From a virus: a stretch of 54,421 nt of DNA. A program made the translations under genes and the position numbers. The stretch is from positions 1-54,421 of IMG/VR virus record IMGVR_UViG_3300040808_003255; one strand, written 5' to 3'. Below are positions 46,601 to 52,400 of this stretch, one piece after another. The notes under the pieces were generated by a model. It did no database searches. It saw nothing but the letters and a program-made list of their open reading frames with translations, and was not told where the DNA came from. How positions within the stretch are numbered: position 1 is the stretch's first letter; every line of letters begins with the position of its first letter.

Positions 46601-47821
46601 GAATTGTCTATATGAAATCTTTTCAGTTTCATCAGTTTTGACATTTTTAATGGCGAAGTAACTGTCTTCGTCCATATTTGGTTCCCACTGTTTGGTGAGT
46701 TCCATATCAAAGTCTTTGATTTCACTATCAAGAATTTTTGAATTTCTTATTACAACATTATCAAGATCAAGATCTTCAATAACTGAATTCGCAATTGTTG
46801 AATCCTCAATCCGACCTTGGAAAGTTGATTCAGTAATACCTGTATTCGATGCAGAGGAGCTTGTAATTACAGCATCATTAATTGTTACGTCATTCAGACC
46901 ACCTTGGAAATCTGTATTAGCAATTACAGAATTCTGAATTAAACTATTATCGATGGTTGAGTTTGTAAGTGTTACATTATTACCCGTGCCGTCATTAAAT
47001 TCAGAGCTTGTGATAACAATGTTATTTGCATTTGAATTTGTAATAGTACCTGCAGTAAATGTTGACTCACCAATCTGTGCGTTGGTAATTGCACCATTTG
47101 CAAAATTTGTATCAACAATTTCACTGTTTGAAATAATTACATCTTCAAGTGTTAATCCGTCAATCTGTACGTTTGTAAGAATAGTACCGTTCGCAACACC
47201 ACCTTCAATGGTAGGGTTGTTAAAGAATGAATCATCAATACGAGAATTTGTAAATACATCATTATTACCAGTACCGTTACTAAAATCAGAACTAGTAATT
47301 AAAATATTATTTGCATTTGAATTAATTACATCACCAGCATCGAATACTGAATCTGTAATATAACTCGATGTTACATTAGATTGGTCAAGGACCGAAGCTG
47401 TGATGTCGAGGTTGTTACCCGATGAGTTGGTGAGTTCACCAGCATCGAATACTGAATCTGTGATCTGAAGATTGGCGCCAGTTGAATCTGTTAACTGACC
47501 GTCATCAAATGTGGATCTAGCGATGTCACCATCATTGAAGTCTGATCTTGCAATAACTGATCTATCAATGTCACCAGCAATAAAATCGGATGTATTGATA
47601 GTCACATTATTCAAGGTAGAGTTAGACATTACAACATTAGCAATTGTCCCACCCGTGATTCGGATACGAGAAAATTGCTCGTATTGAATAGCCTCTACAA
47701 GTTCTCTTCTGGTGATGTTTTTAGTACCGTCATCACCTTGTACTAGATTTACAATAACAAAAAGATCTTCAGTTCTAGTATTAGCACCGGTAATAGGACC
47801 TAATTCTGAAATCTTTGACAT
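37673..47821 (-). CDS. Very large modular virion protein with Cys-helical and beta modules
   Basis: The 3382-residue protein has three regions. Residues ~40-375 are short repeats such as ITSSxFxxGxGNN and TNSxIxxSxF, a beta-helix or pentapeptide-like stretch. Residues ~420-770 resemble a pectate-lyase-like region (VHVAIDGDDDAPGT, HISVGPGTHY). From ~800 to ~3140, about 150-residue helical modules recur around KCxRDxGYIVDAIxxDI-x-x-G-x-N (11 copies plus one degenerate). Six are followed or preceded by ~100-residue beta modules with YDPVTG, VTIGxH, HPRPTDP and GYTGAHTF. Related repeats occur in virion proteins of marine T4-like phages, without a known function. No enzyme site or S74 end is seen. 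A late-promoter-like CATAAATA precedes it. Confidence 0.8.
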   Translation of the reverse strand: MSKISELGPITGANTRTEDLFVIVNLVQGDDGTKNITRRELVEAIQYEQFSRIRITGGTIANVVMSNSTLNNVTINTSDFIAGDIDRSVIARSDFNDGDIARSTFDDGQLTDSTGANLQITDSVFDAGELTNSSGNNLDITASVLDQSNVTSSYITDSVFDAGDVINSNANNILITSSDFSNGTGNNDVFTNSRIDDSFFNNPTIEGGVANGTILTNVQIDGLTLEDVIISNSEIVDTNFANGAITNAQIGESTFTAGTITNSNANNIVITSSEFNDGTGNNVTLTNSTIDNSLIQNSVIANTDFQGGLNDVTINDAVITSSSASNTGITESTFQGRIEDSTIANSVIEDLDLDNVVIRNSKILDSEIKDFDMELTKQWEPNMDEDSYFAIKNVKTDETEKISYRQFFDEIARKTEKALKVHVAIDGDDDAPGTILQPVGTLERAAELALEKAGGSFNRNGLNDAVHISVGPGTHYTKGNIKLPDDCSITSTSGQYATVIQALPGYESENCFLLGSGCYAQGFSFFNWKVDNFDYPEGGFAYAYRPGAKILRSPYVRDSSQLSNFNRLDVEPPLQPFNSKGTVADLGQEVILEVGHSGEFNEGDEVTFSNGAYGFLSWDDSLDTAKGIDPDLATNNKIFVRNLKGTVEVGDYVYAQSGGTGQVNALGIDDFPNPLVGRGGGVILADRRQLDTDSLYTYFLAFGATPRTQNGIGYVARDGAGVNGIGSLSIFVRVAFYALNGGQMTLNNSGTQFGDISMRAKGSTTIFAPQDTTANLVGNTDFADSIENRATDIIEDMVDYLTANTANGGLGLQEYDSDKCKRDTGIIIDSVGYDVALNTNYWGRLNGLTYRSPISQRVYGEQLNETAGSIRHLKDEVDYLFRNSDVSVLERANTSFNATLDILENGEDYAAPLVFEDTGVVSRTAARKLLMNNTDHITEKFIDWIEDNDQFYAYDSNKCRRDIQDYILPAAKYDMLLDTNYNAVTAGNAYYMNTARKVIGEQRNETVSAYQRLRTQTADLLSANSSAGEVGASDSINEIVDILNNAGRKYTPVDATYNPVTGSMTVTIGFHDLTVGTRIVIDPGSMIFTCEDDDFVTELAHPRPTDKVAYQRPLPITAVTVTGFTVFVGTSTNFRHKFERSTKKCISVVGSEITYSNDASIPAVNRNARKQLQANRTYIQDYMLNWIDDNYFLYDSDKCRRDTIEYILPAVERDMLLGTNFNSIQSGVAYYTATASEVVGSQLTQTAGAIRHLKDQVANTVLTDAESIQRVNNAFNEVVSIMENAGRVYTPLGAVYDPTTGVMEVTIGTHDLQVGQQILIADESMTWECGSPAVQITHPRPSDPAYRTPQTIVEVTNTTITMNVGDAGGYTGAHTLVSADADSFKLATYTGSYTPITSTYDPVNGEMVVTIGQHNLKQGDWIQFKPGSITFSCLDANSNPVTITHPRPTEGPYQTPVRIHDVDGSTIKVYVGNANGYTGTHTFVSAETGAVNVDAIYWSDPAKVIETHTPTNGTYDPVTGVTTLEIGTHAIETGDFVEIAPYGLTWSCGSPTEYISNPRIGEPNYGVPIEITSTTATGITFNSGAAGYSGAHTFESASAGSVIHTQATKGGVLTGRQLLANKQLIKDEVVGYLNNNYFTYDGAKCSRDTALILDAVKRDVLTGSNFSSVFAGLAYRAGTSSGDLVITDQLTETVGAITWLKGEIGANLTGTALTRSNTAFDEIIDIMNAGQGNADAITFGTPTVSTGHTNARIALQTNKAFLQAEATAWLAANYPAFSYDVAKCERDVGYLVDSISFDIQHGSNTAAVNNARLYFDNAVSVLPEAQKIITAEVFERIAALAGRIVRGQPVVKTNTNPENADVTVPGGFTPTGGTYDPVTGIMEVTIGAHNFVAGDRVTFGLESITWECGSPAQQISHPRATDPIYDQAVPIRSVTSTSITLDVGDANGYTGAHTFISATTDAIKDSALSISQRTQDLFAIVSDMIRGDEFADLPAYEEPTVTAAVAEQEAYEYINGVREKYGFEILNFISETYNGLSYNQEKCSRDVGYIVDAIAQDMEYGGNEATITAVKEYFEAALELSEAYPEKQTRPASTLDTNSNETNYIDYIKSINTLPKDQREPTKQAYLHMADVISDIAQEIAVTPSYTQYTPTGATYDPATGVFTATIGSHSLRVGETVYLKDEGFTFECDAGSGPQQSTAPQAHHPFWRKPVTITGVTGTSITMNVGTGGTGQYAHTFISAVANAISEGPYQNVDGIAADATTAQAAKDLVLIIANAIDEYKEPSDLPAISGAPTYEPKRTFARNIIQRNKPFLQEEIVSYINDVFFTFEEGKCARDAGYIVDAIARDILTGSNYNSVYAGRAYRIGTLGADKVIDDQLSETIEGFKFVQRKIEDGITGNALDRSKASFTALFDVLTDGVDAAPAYVFGSANASTSNLNAAQGLIANRTFMQAEVLAWLGINFAGLTYDQNKCYRDVGYMVDAVTYDIRHNTNTGIRDVARLYFENAVSVLPDDQKAPTAAAFVRLAEVAEQLVLKQPVTKSAGNAETQDTVSFGATTAAVGDNVQALFEIVSDVITADSLRELPAVTNIDAAGVNATGYDLEFQNAYNTINNDLKSKIQADIVPFLNEKYNFLEYDEDKCRRDTGYIVDAISHDIQYGGNAAIHGCAEIYFKNAVNVLDRDQREPTRRAFAHLGEVIEKLIKRETVTPSGKNTLVPDLMGLPGANPAKPEIATEARDLAWIISSIADDEDPSNIPQRIDPIITWVDDHFVASKDLIEDNTVTLVENMISYISTEYNGLSFPRDKCRRDMGYLVDAVSHDINYQTNHASRISAQIYFENGISVLPVDTRIQTADVYLEMGNLMSDIVLEANTGAGQDFTYEPSDGATALEVKNLIGIVEDVIRADSTAVIPELVEPDLSWVEASKIWAADAIDNNKDMLADDVQEWLREEFTVLDYNKAKCRRDVQQYIIPAFSFDLNYGGNAATRWNADFYYWNNILRLPENQRIPTAKAYRQLGEICEAIVLGKDPEAVVVEEVASSVEGTKVKYLANILYETLLNNDTKRLPALDLPDFDYAADGVHKFSRDILVAKRRVLQSEIVRFVNSEYNFIDINLTRRDSLNLLYTIANDFRFINTAITSAPGYGGIEGKGSSKATRTFVASFFNYDGTHVFPVFNPTTRGLNFKGTTTDINNVDTNETKRNDAYIVPTDNNTNRYSGTVYYWNGTIWVNDGANNDQLLYAFYKSWEKMRDYITTNLNGGADENTMINGLFNDIILGNVLRPNTLQFGSLVESIAHQFNGASAGVNRTALPLNFRNIGLPISALASVLSEDGGRVRWSGADELNNQYFARGLRINGRTGRIEGRPFTSSVRKLARRASNSRAIV
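38440..45480 (-). repeat. ~12 Cys-containing helical modules (KCxRD type)
   Basis: The motif occurs near residues 820, 957, 1198, 1645, 1783, 2043, 2335, 2473, 2641, 2808 and 2961, with a degenerate LTRRD copy near 3115. A leading helix (ANRxFIQxEVxxWI) precedes each. Two flavours exist. One continues GTN-x5-AG-x-AYY...LxETxGAI; the other continues GGNxAxxxxAxxYFxNAVxVLPxxQ. Confidence 0.8.
41050..44680 (-). repeat. Six beta modules (YDPVTG...GYTGAHTF)
   Basis: Copies begin near 44675, 43960, 43645, 43300, 42215 and 41375. Each shows (Y/F)TPxxxxYDPVTGxMxVTIGxH at its head, a W/F-x-C Cys strand near the middle, HPRPTDP-x-Y, and an end like GYTGAHTFxSA. The second, third and fourth are nearly back to back. 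Confidence 0.75.
46700..47680 (-). repeat. Beta-helix-like short repeats at the N-terminus
   Basis: About 330 residues of short repeats, mostly pairs such as ITDSVFDAGELTNSSGNN and ITSSEFNDGTGNNVTLTNS, with Asn, Ser, Thr, Ile and Phe at recurring positions. The period is near 10 or 20 residues. This suggests a right-handed beta helix or pentapeptide-like stack. Confidence 0.6.
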
Positions 47822-47843
47822 ATAAAGTCTACCTTTTTTCTTT

Positions 47844-47851
47844 TATTTATG
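47844..47851 (-). promoter_or_regulatory. Putative late promoter (CATAAATA)
   Basis: CATAAATA on the minus strand lies about 23 bases before the 3382-residue gene's ATG. A second similar box, GATAAATA at 47869-47876, overlaps the upstream stop codon. Both fit NATAAATA. Confidence 0.45.
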
Positions 47852-47867
47852 AATATCAATTCAAGAA

Positions 47868-49268
47868 TTATTTATCACAAGCGCACTTACATGAATTTTT
47901 TTCTAATTTTTCAATTTTAGTACTTAACTCTTTTATCGCTTCGACCAGCACAGGAACAATATTACCATATGCAACATTCTTATATTTATCGCTATCTTCT
48001 GTAATCACCTGAGGTAAAATGGCTTCTAATTCTTGAGCAATAAAACCAATTTTTTCCTCTGTGTCTCCAATTTTATTATAGGAGACACCTCTCATTTGAT
48101 TAACTTTATCTAATGAATCCGAAAGATCCTTAATATTTTCCTTGACACGTTTATCAGAAAGTGTTATAAGGTCACCACCGGCCTGTATATTGCCGGTCGC
48201 CGTTACAGAACTAGCATTAAAAGTGCCGTCAATATCAATGTTACCAGTATTGCCTTCAAGTGTGATTTTAACATTATCACTGGTGTTTTCCAATTCAATA
48301 TTGGCTCCATTCCGAACCCGTAATTTATTTCCAATAGTGCCATCTTCATTGACAGTAGTATTAAGACCTGAAGTAATAGTACCCTCTACGTTGAAGGATG
48401 TTTTACCACTGTCTGTCCCTAAACCATTTGTTGCCTGGTAAAAAGAAGCACCAGCTACTGTAGGTGTGCCAGACAGATCATCTTTTAGAATAAAATCAAC
48501 ACGGCGATCTGTAGATCTTTCCTCACCGTGGATATACATCATTACATGACCATTATTTTCAAAAATTGTCTGGCCGTTTCTTGCACCAGACTCCGACATG
48601 TGATCAAAACGTATTCTTGTATCTGCATCACCTTGGTGAGAAACTTGTCGAGGCACCACAATATCCAAACCAGTGCCGTCATATGACTGTCCAGCAGATA
48701 TTTCAATTTGATTATTCGCATCTGGTCCAGTGAAAACAATATTATCACCAGCCTTAAATGCACCATGTGCAATATCTACTACAGAACCACTAGCACCCAA
48801 TGTTGTGTTGCCAGTGACCTCAAGATCAGTTAAGGTAAGTTTACCATTTGGAGAAAGTTTAAACGGTGTGGTTGTAGATGTTTTAATAACAAAATTAGCA
48901 TCAGTATTATTATCTAGGCCGATGTCCCAGTTAAAAACATTATTTGTAAATCTTGCCTGACCACCACTTGCTCCATATGCAAAAATAGCGGTAACCTTTT
49001 GGCCCGAGCTAAATTCACCAGGTTGTGAAAATGTAATATTTGCAGCAGTATTTGCAGCCGCAAAAGTATCTGATGATATGGTGCCGGTTGCCTCAAAATT
49101 GGTTGCGGTAAAATCCCCAATAAGGATGGCGTCACCCGTGGTGGTATCACCAGCCGGGGTTGCAGTCACAATTTCCGTTTTCAGGATATCAATAACATCG
49201 TTGGTTTTATCAAACCAATTCTGAAACGTTTGTGACGTTTGTAAATTTGTAATTCCAGGTTTAGCCAT
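47868..49268 (-). CDS. Tail fibre protein with S74 chaperone domain
   Basis: A 466-residue fibre. The N-terminal part is helical (QTSQTFQNWFDKTNDVIDIL), probably the attachment end. The middle is beta-rich with fibre-type turns (LTLTDLEVTGNTTLGASG, RVDFILKDDLSG, GNIDIDGTFNAS). From about residue 371 there is a peptidase S74 domain with LSDKRVKENI, the partner strand MRGVSYNKIG, IGFIAQELEAILPQVI and AYGNIVPVLVEAIKEL, then a short coiled coil and a Cys-rich tail (CKCACDK). Self-cleavage before the conserved Ser would release the chaperone from the trimer. Its start overlaps the small coiled-coil gene by eight bases, so coupling is likely. Confidence 0.85.
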   Translation of the reverse strand: MAKPGITNLQTSQTFQNWFDKTNDVIDILKTEIVTATPAGDTTTGDAILIGDFTATNFEATGTISSDTFAAANTAANITFSQPGEFSSGQKVTAIFAYGASGGQARFTNNVFNWDIGLDNNTDANFVIKTSTTTPFKLSPNGKLTLTDLEVTGNTTLGASGSVVDIAHGAFKAGDNIVFTGPDANNQIEISAGQSYDGTGLDIVVPRQVSHQGDADTRIRFDHMSESGARNGQTIFENNGHVMMYIHGEERSTDRRVDFILKDDLSGTPTVAGASFYQATNGLGTDSGKTSFNVEGTITSGLNTTVNEDGTIGNKLRVRNGANIELENTSDNVKITLEGNTGNIDIDGTFNASSVTATGNIQAGGDLITLSDKRVKENIKDLSDSLDKVNQMRGVSYNKIGDTEEKIGFIAQELEAILPQVITEDSDKYKNVAYGNIVPVLVEAIKELSTKIEKLEKNSCKCACDK

Positions 49269-49452
49269 GTTTATGCTTCTTTTCCAGTGCGTCTATTCTT
49301 TCGCAGATCCTAAGTAGAGTCGATTTAATTTCAGAAACATCATCCTGAAGTCTATCAACACGCTTGTAATAAAGCCTTTCCGTTTTATATTTATTCAAAG
49401 CTTCAAGGTCGGTGCTGATAATCGCTCTACTATTCGGATCTCTTTGTATCAT
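49261..49452 (-). CDS. Small coiled-coil protein before an S74 fibre
   Basis: A 63-residue protein beginning MIQRDPNSRAIISTDLEALN and followed by a heptad-like helix (VDRLQDDVSEIKSTLLRI, CERIDALEKKHK). It starts inside the end of the DUF4815-like gene with an ATGA overlap and ends inside the start of the S74 fibre, so the three genes are tightly coupled. A small assembly or fibre-attachment factor is possible; no family is recognised with confidence. Confidence 0.65.
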   Translation of the reverse strand: MIQRDPNSRAIISTDLEALNKYKTERLYYKRVDRLQDDVSEIKSTLLRICERIDALEKKHKHG

Positions 49453-52400
49453 GTTAATGCTATTCCTCTATAATCTCTCAACGATGGTGCATTATAAGCA
49501 GTCGAGGAAAGCATTTCAATTTTTACTGCAAATCTTCTATATCCTGTAAAGGTTCCAGCATCACTAGTATATTCCAAAGCCCCATCGGCATTTTTAGCTG
49601 AGTCAGGAACTGCAAATTTAAATTCCTTATAATCTTCTATATTTACCTTAGATGAGAATATATTCTTACCTTCGATAATTTCAAGTTCGATCCAATCAAT
49701 ATTCTCAAAACCTTCACTGTCATAAACATTCTGAGGTTTGATATAACATTTAATATCAGTACCTTGAGGTCTATATCCAGTAATAATAAGTTGGAAATCC
49801 TCAGCATCAAAGCTTTCAGCAAGTTCAACTCTCTTTGAGATATACTTAGCTGTAGTACTTGAGCTGTTTGTAATTTTCCATTGATATGCAATGAGTTTTG
49901 ATAACTCAACATCAACAAGCGGCGATGATGTATTTGAGCCAGCCTGTTTTTTCATATCAACAATAATTTCAAATTTCTTAGTATCCGTCAAGTCATTTGA
50001 TTTACTGTAAATCACTGCTCCGGATTTGGAGAAGTAATTGTTACTATTAAATTTTAATTGTTGTTCGTAGTAAGTATTAACATCATTGGGTGAAGTGAAA
50101 CGACCCGTCAACGATGTAGAGGTCGTACCATCATTGGTTCTATTAATGAATGGTTGTATATAGCTTATGTTAATATCATCGATGGAAGCCGTATTAGCTT
50201 GCGACCCAGACGAAAGTCCGTATAAGAATACACCTTGGTCAAACTTTCTACCTTCTCTTGCAGAACTGCCTTCGAGGTACATTTCACCTGGGTTTCTTTT
50301 ATCATAGTGCGATAATTTACCAGAAACAACAGGCAGACCAGAGCTTGATACAAAATCATATGGTGTCTGTTTGTGGGCGACCATTCTTGTAGCCGACGTA
50401 ATGTCTGTAATTCTGAAAATGTCCTTATTAGTTGAATCGTTAATAAGAATCTCATCATTAATTGCATATGTCGTATCAAGTCCGGACCCTGTAATTACAT
50501 TATTGCCGACTTCCATTGATACCACATTACTTGTTCCAACAGCAGGATCTTTTAATTGGTAAACATCTTCGTTAAAGTTAAATCTTCCTGAGATATCATT
50601 TACAGATAGGAATTCATGATCATTATTCTTAAGACGGATGAAACCTTGATTCTCGTCAAAGCTGTGTCGTCTCAGTTCAAATTTAACATCTTCGTCCTGA
50701 TATGATTTCCATGCACGGTTATTGGTAGACGTAAAGAGAACACCGTCTCCCCAGTCCTGCACAATTGTTTGGCCTTGAGTATCACCAGGTGATAAATCAA
50801 GTCCACCTACCTTTGATGTATAGATTAAATAATCTGGATCATTCCCATCTGGCATTACAACAAATGCATATTCTCTTTCTGAATAGAGTCTTATTGGAGC
50901 CTCAAATTGGAATGTAGTAGCTGCAGAAGCATCATCAGAAACATTTACTTGATCTTTTGTATAGTGAACTTTCGAGAAAGGAATAATATTACCAGAAGGG
51001 TATCCATTATCTGTTTCACTCAAGTATAGAGTAATACCATTCACCTCTGATTTACGCTTGAAGTACACATCAAGTTCGGATACAAGCAATGATTCACCGC
51101 CCTCGACCATACCTTTCTTAATATAGAAGGTTTGTGCAAGAGGGTCGCCTTGCCGTGGGAAGGTAACTGACCTAGCCACAACTGTCTCGTTTAAATTAAA
51201 CTCTGGTTCCCTTGTAGAAAGTTCAGTTTTCTCTATTGAGAAATTATATGCTCTATATGTAAGAGAAGTAGAGGATGTTGCAGCCGAATCAATAGAATTA
51301 TATTGATCTACATCTACGACCTTAAGAATTCTATCACCCACAAAGAATGTTGCTTCTGGTATATTAAATACTGCTCTCAGAACACCTCTGGAATCTGTTT
51401 TAAGCCCGGCAGTACCAATCGGATCACCGAATGTTTCAATCTCACCTGGACTATCTGCTGCGGTGCCTGGAACAATATGAGCATTCACATCTACACCATC
51501 AAAGAAGAAATAATGATTTGTATCTGGTCTTAGACCGCCAACCCAAACCTTAAGTTCTCTTGCAGCAATGAATGGATTGAATTCCACATTGGTAACAAAA
51601 TCTCCAACTTGTTCTGCAGCACTTCCGACTTCAAGTGTAGAAAATGTATCGTCAACGATTACAGTACCACCGGCTCTGCCAAATGTGTTTACTGCAATAC
51701 CTTCTTCTGTGAGAACATCCGTAAGAGGTAAGAATTCTTGTAGGTTGTCTACAAAGTCTTCAAACATTGATGCAGTATCAATTGTTAATGGATCTGGGTT
51801 TTGAGTAAAATCGTATGCAATATCATATTCTGGTGATAGTCCTCCCAGTCCATTATAGGCATAATAGTTACTCACACAATTTCTAAATTCAGTAGCATAC
51901 GGCTGATTAAGAACCGTAAGGTTTGAATCCCTTCCTAGTGTCATTACATTAGGATTATTCGTCGGTGGAAATAATTGTGCTCCAGTAGCAGATGAATATT
52001 TAAGATCCAATGCAAACTGTTTAACAGCTGGAGTCAATATTTTTTGGTTGTGCAAGATTGCAGCATTATATTCGGGGTCAGCTATTTCAGCAAATGTAAG
52101 ATCATTAAATGGATCTACAACAAAACCATTTTTAAATCTGGTTCTACCATTTTCGTCAAGTATCGAAAGATTCTGAGTTGAGCTTTCAAGTTGACTTAAT
52201 GATATGTAATAGTTTAAAGAGTTAACCTTATCATCAATTCGTTTGATGTCCTGCATTTTATAACCCTTGTGGGATTTTTTAATAACAGAGACACCATATG
52301 GCCGCATTCCTTTTGCAAGTGCTTCCGCCGGTGTTAAGGCCGGAGAACCTGGAATTTTGACTTCTGCCAAAACCATTTGATCTGGAGATAATGACGGGGG

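Noticed and set aside
49388-49395. AATAAATA on the minus strand as a late promoter for the 466-residue fibre
   Set aside because: It lies inside the small coiled-coil gene, about 120 bases before the fibre start, in codons that spell Asn-Lys-Tyr; too far and easily due to composition.
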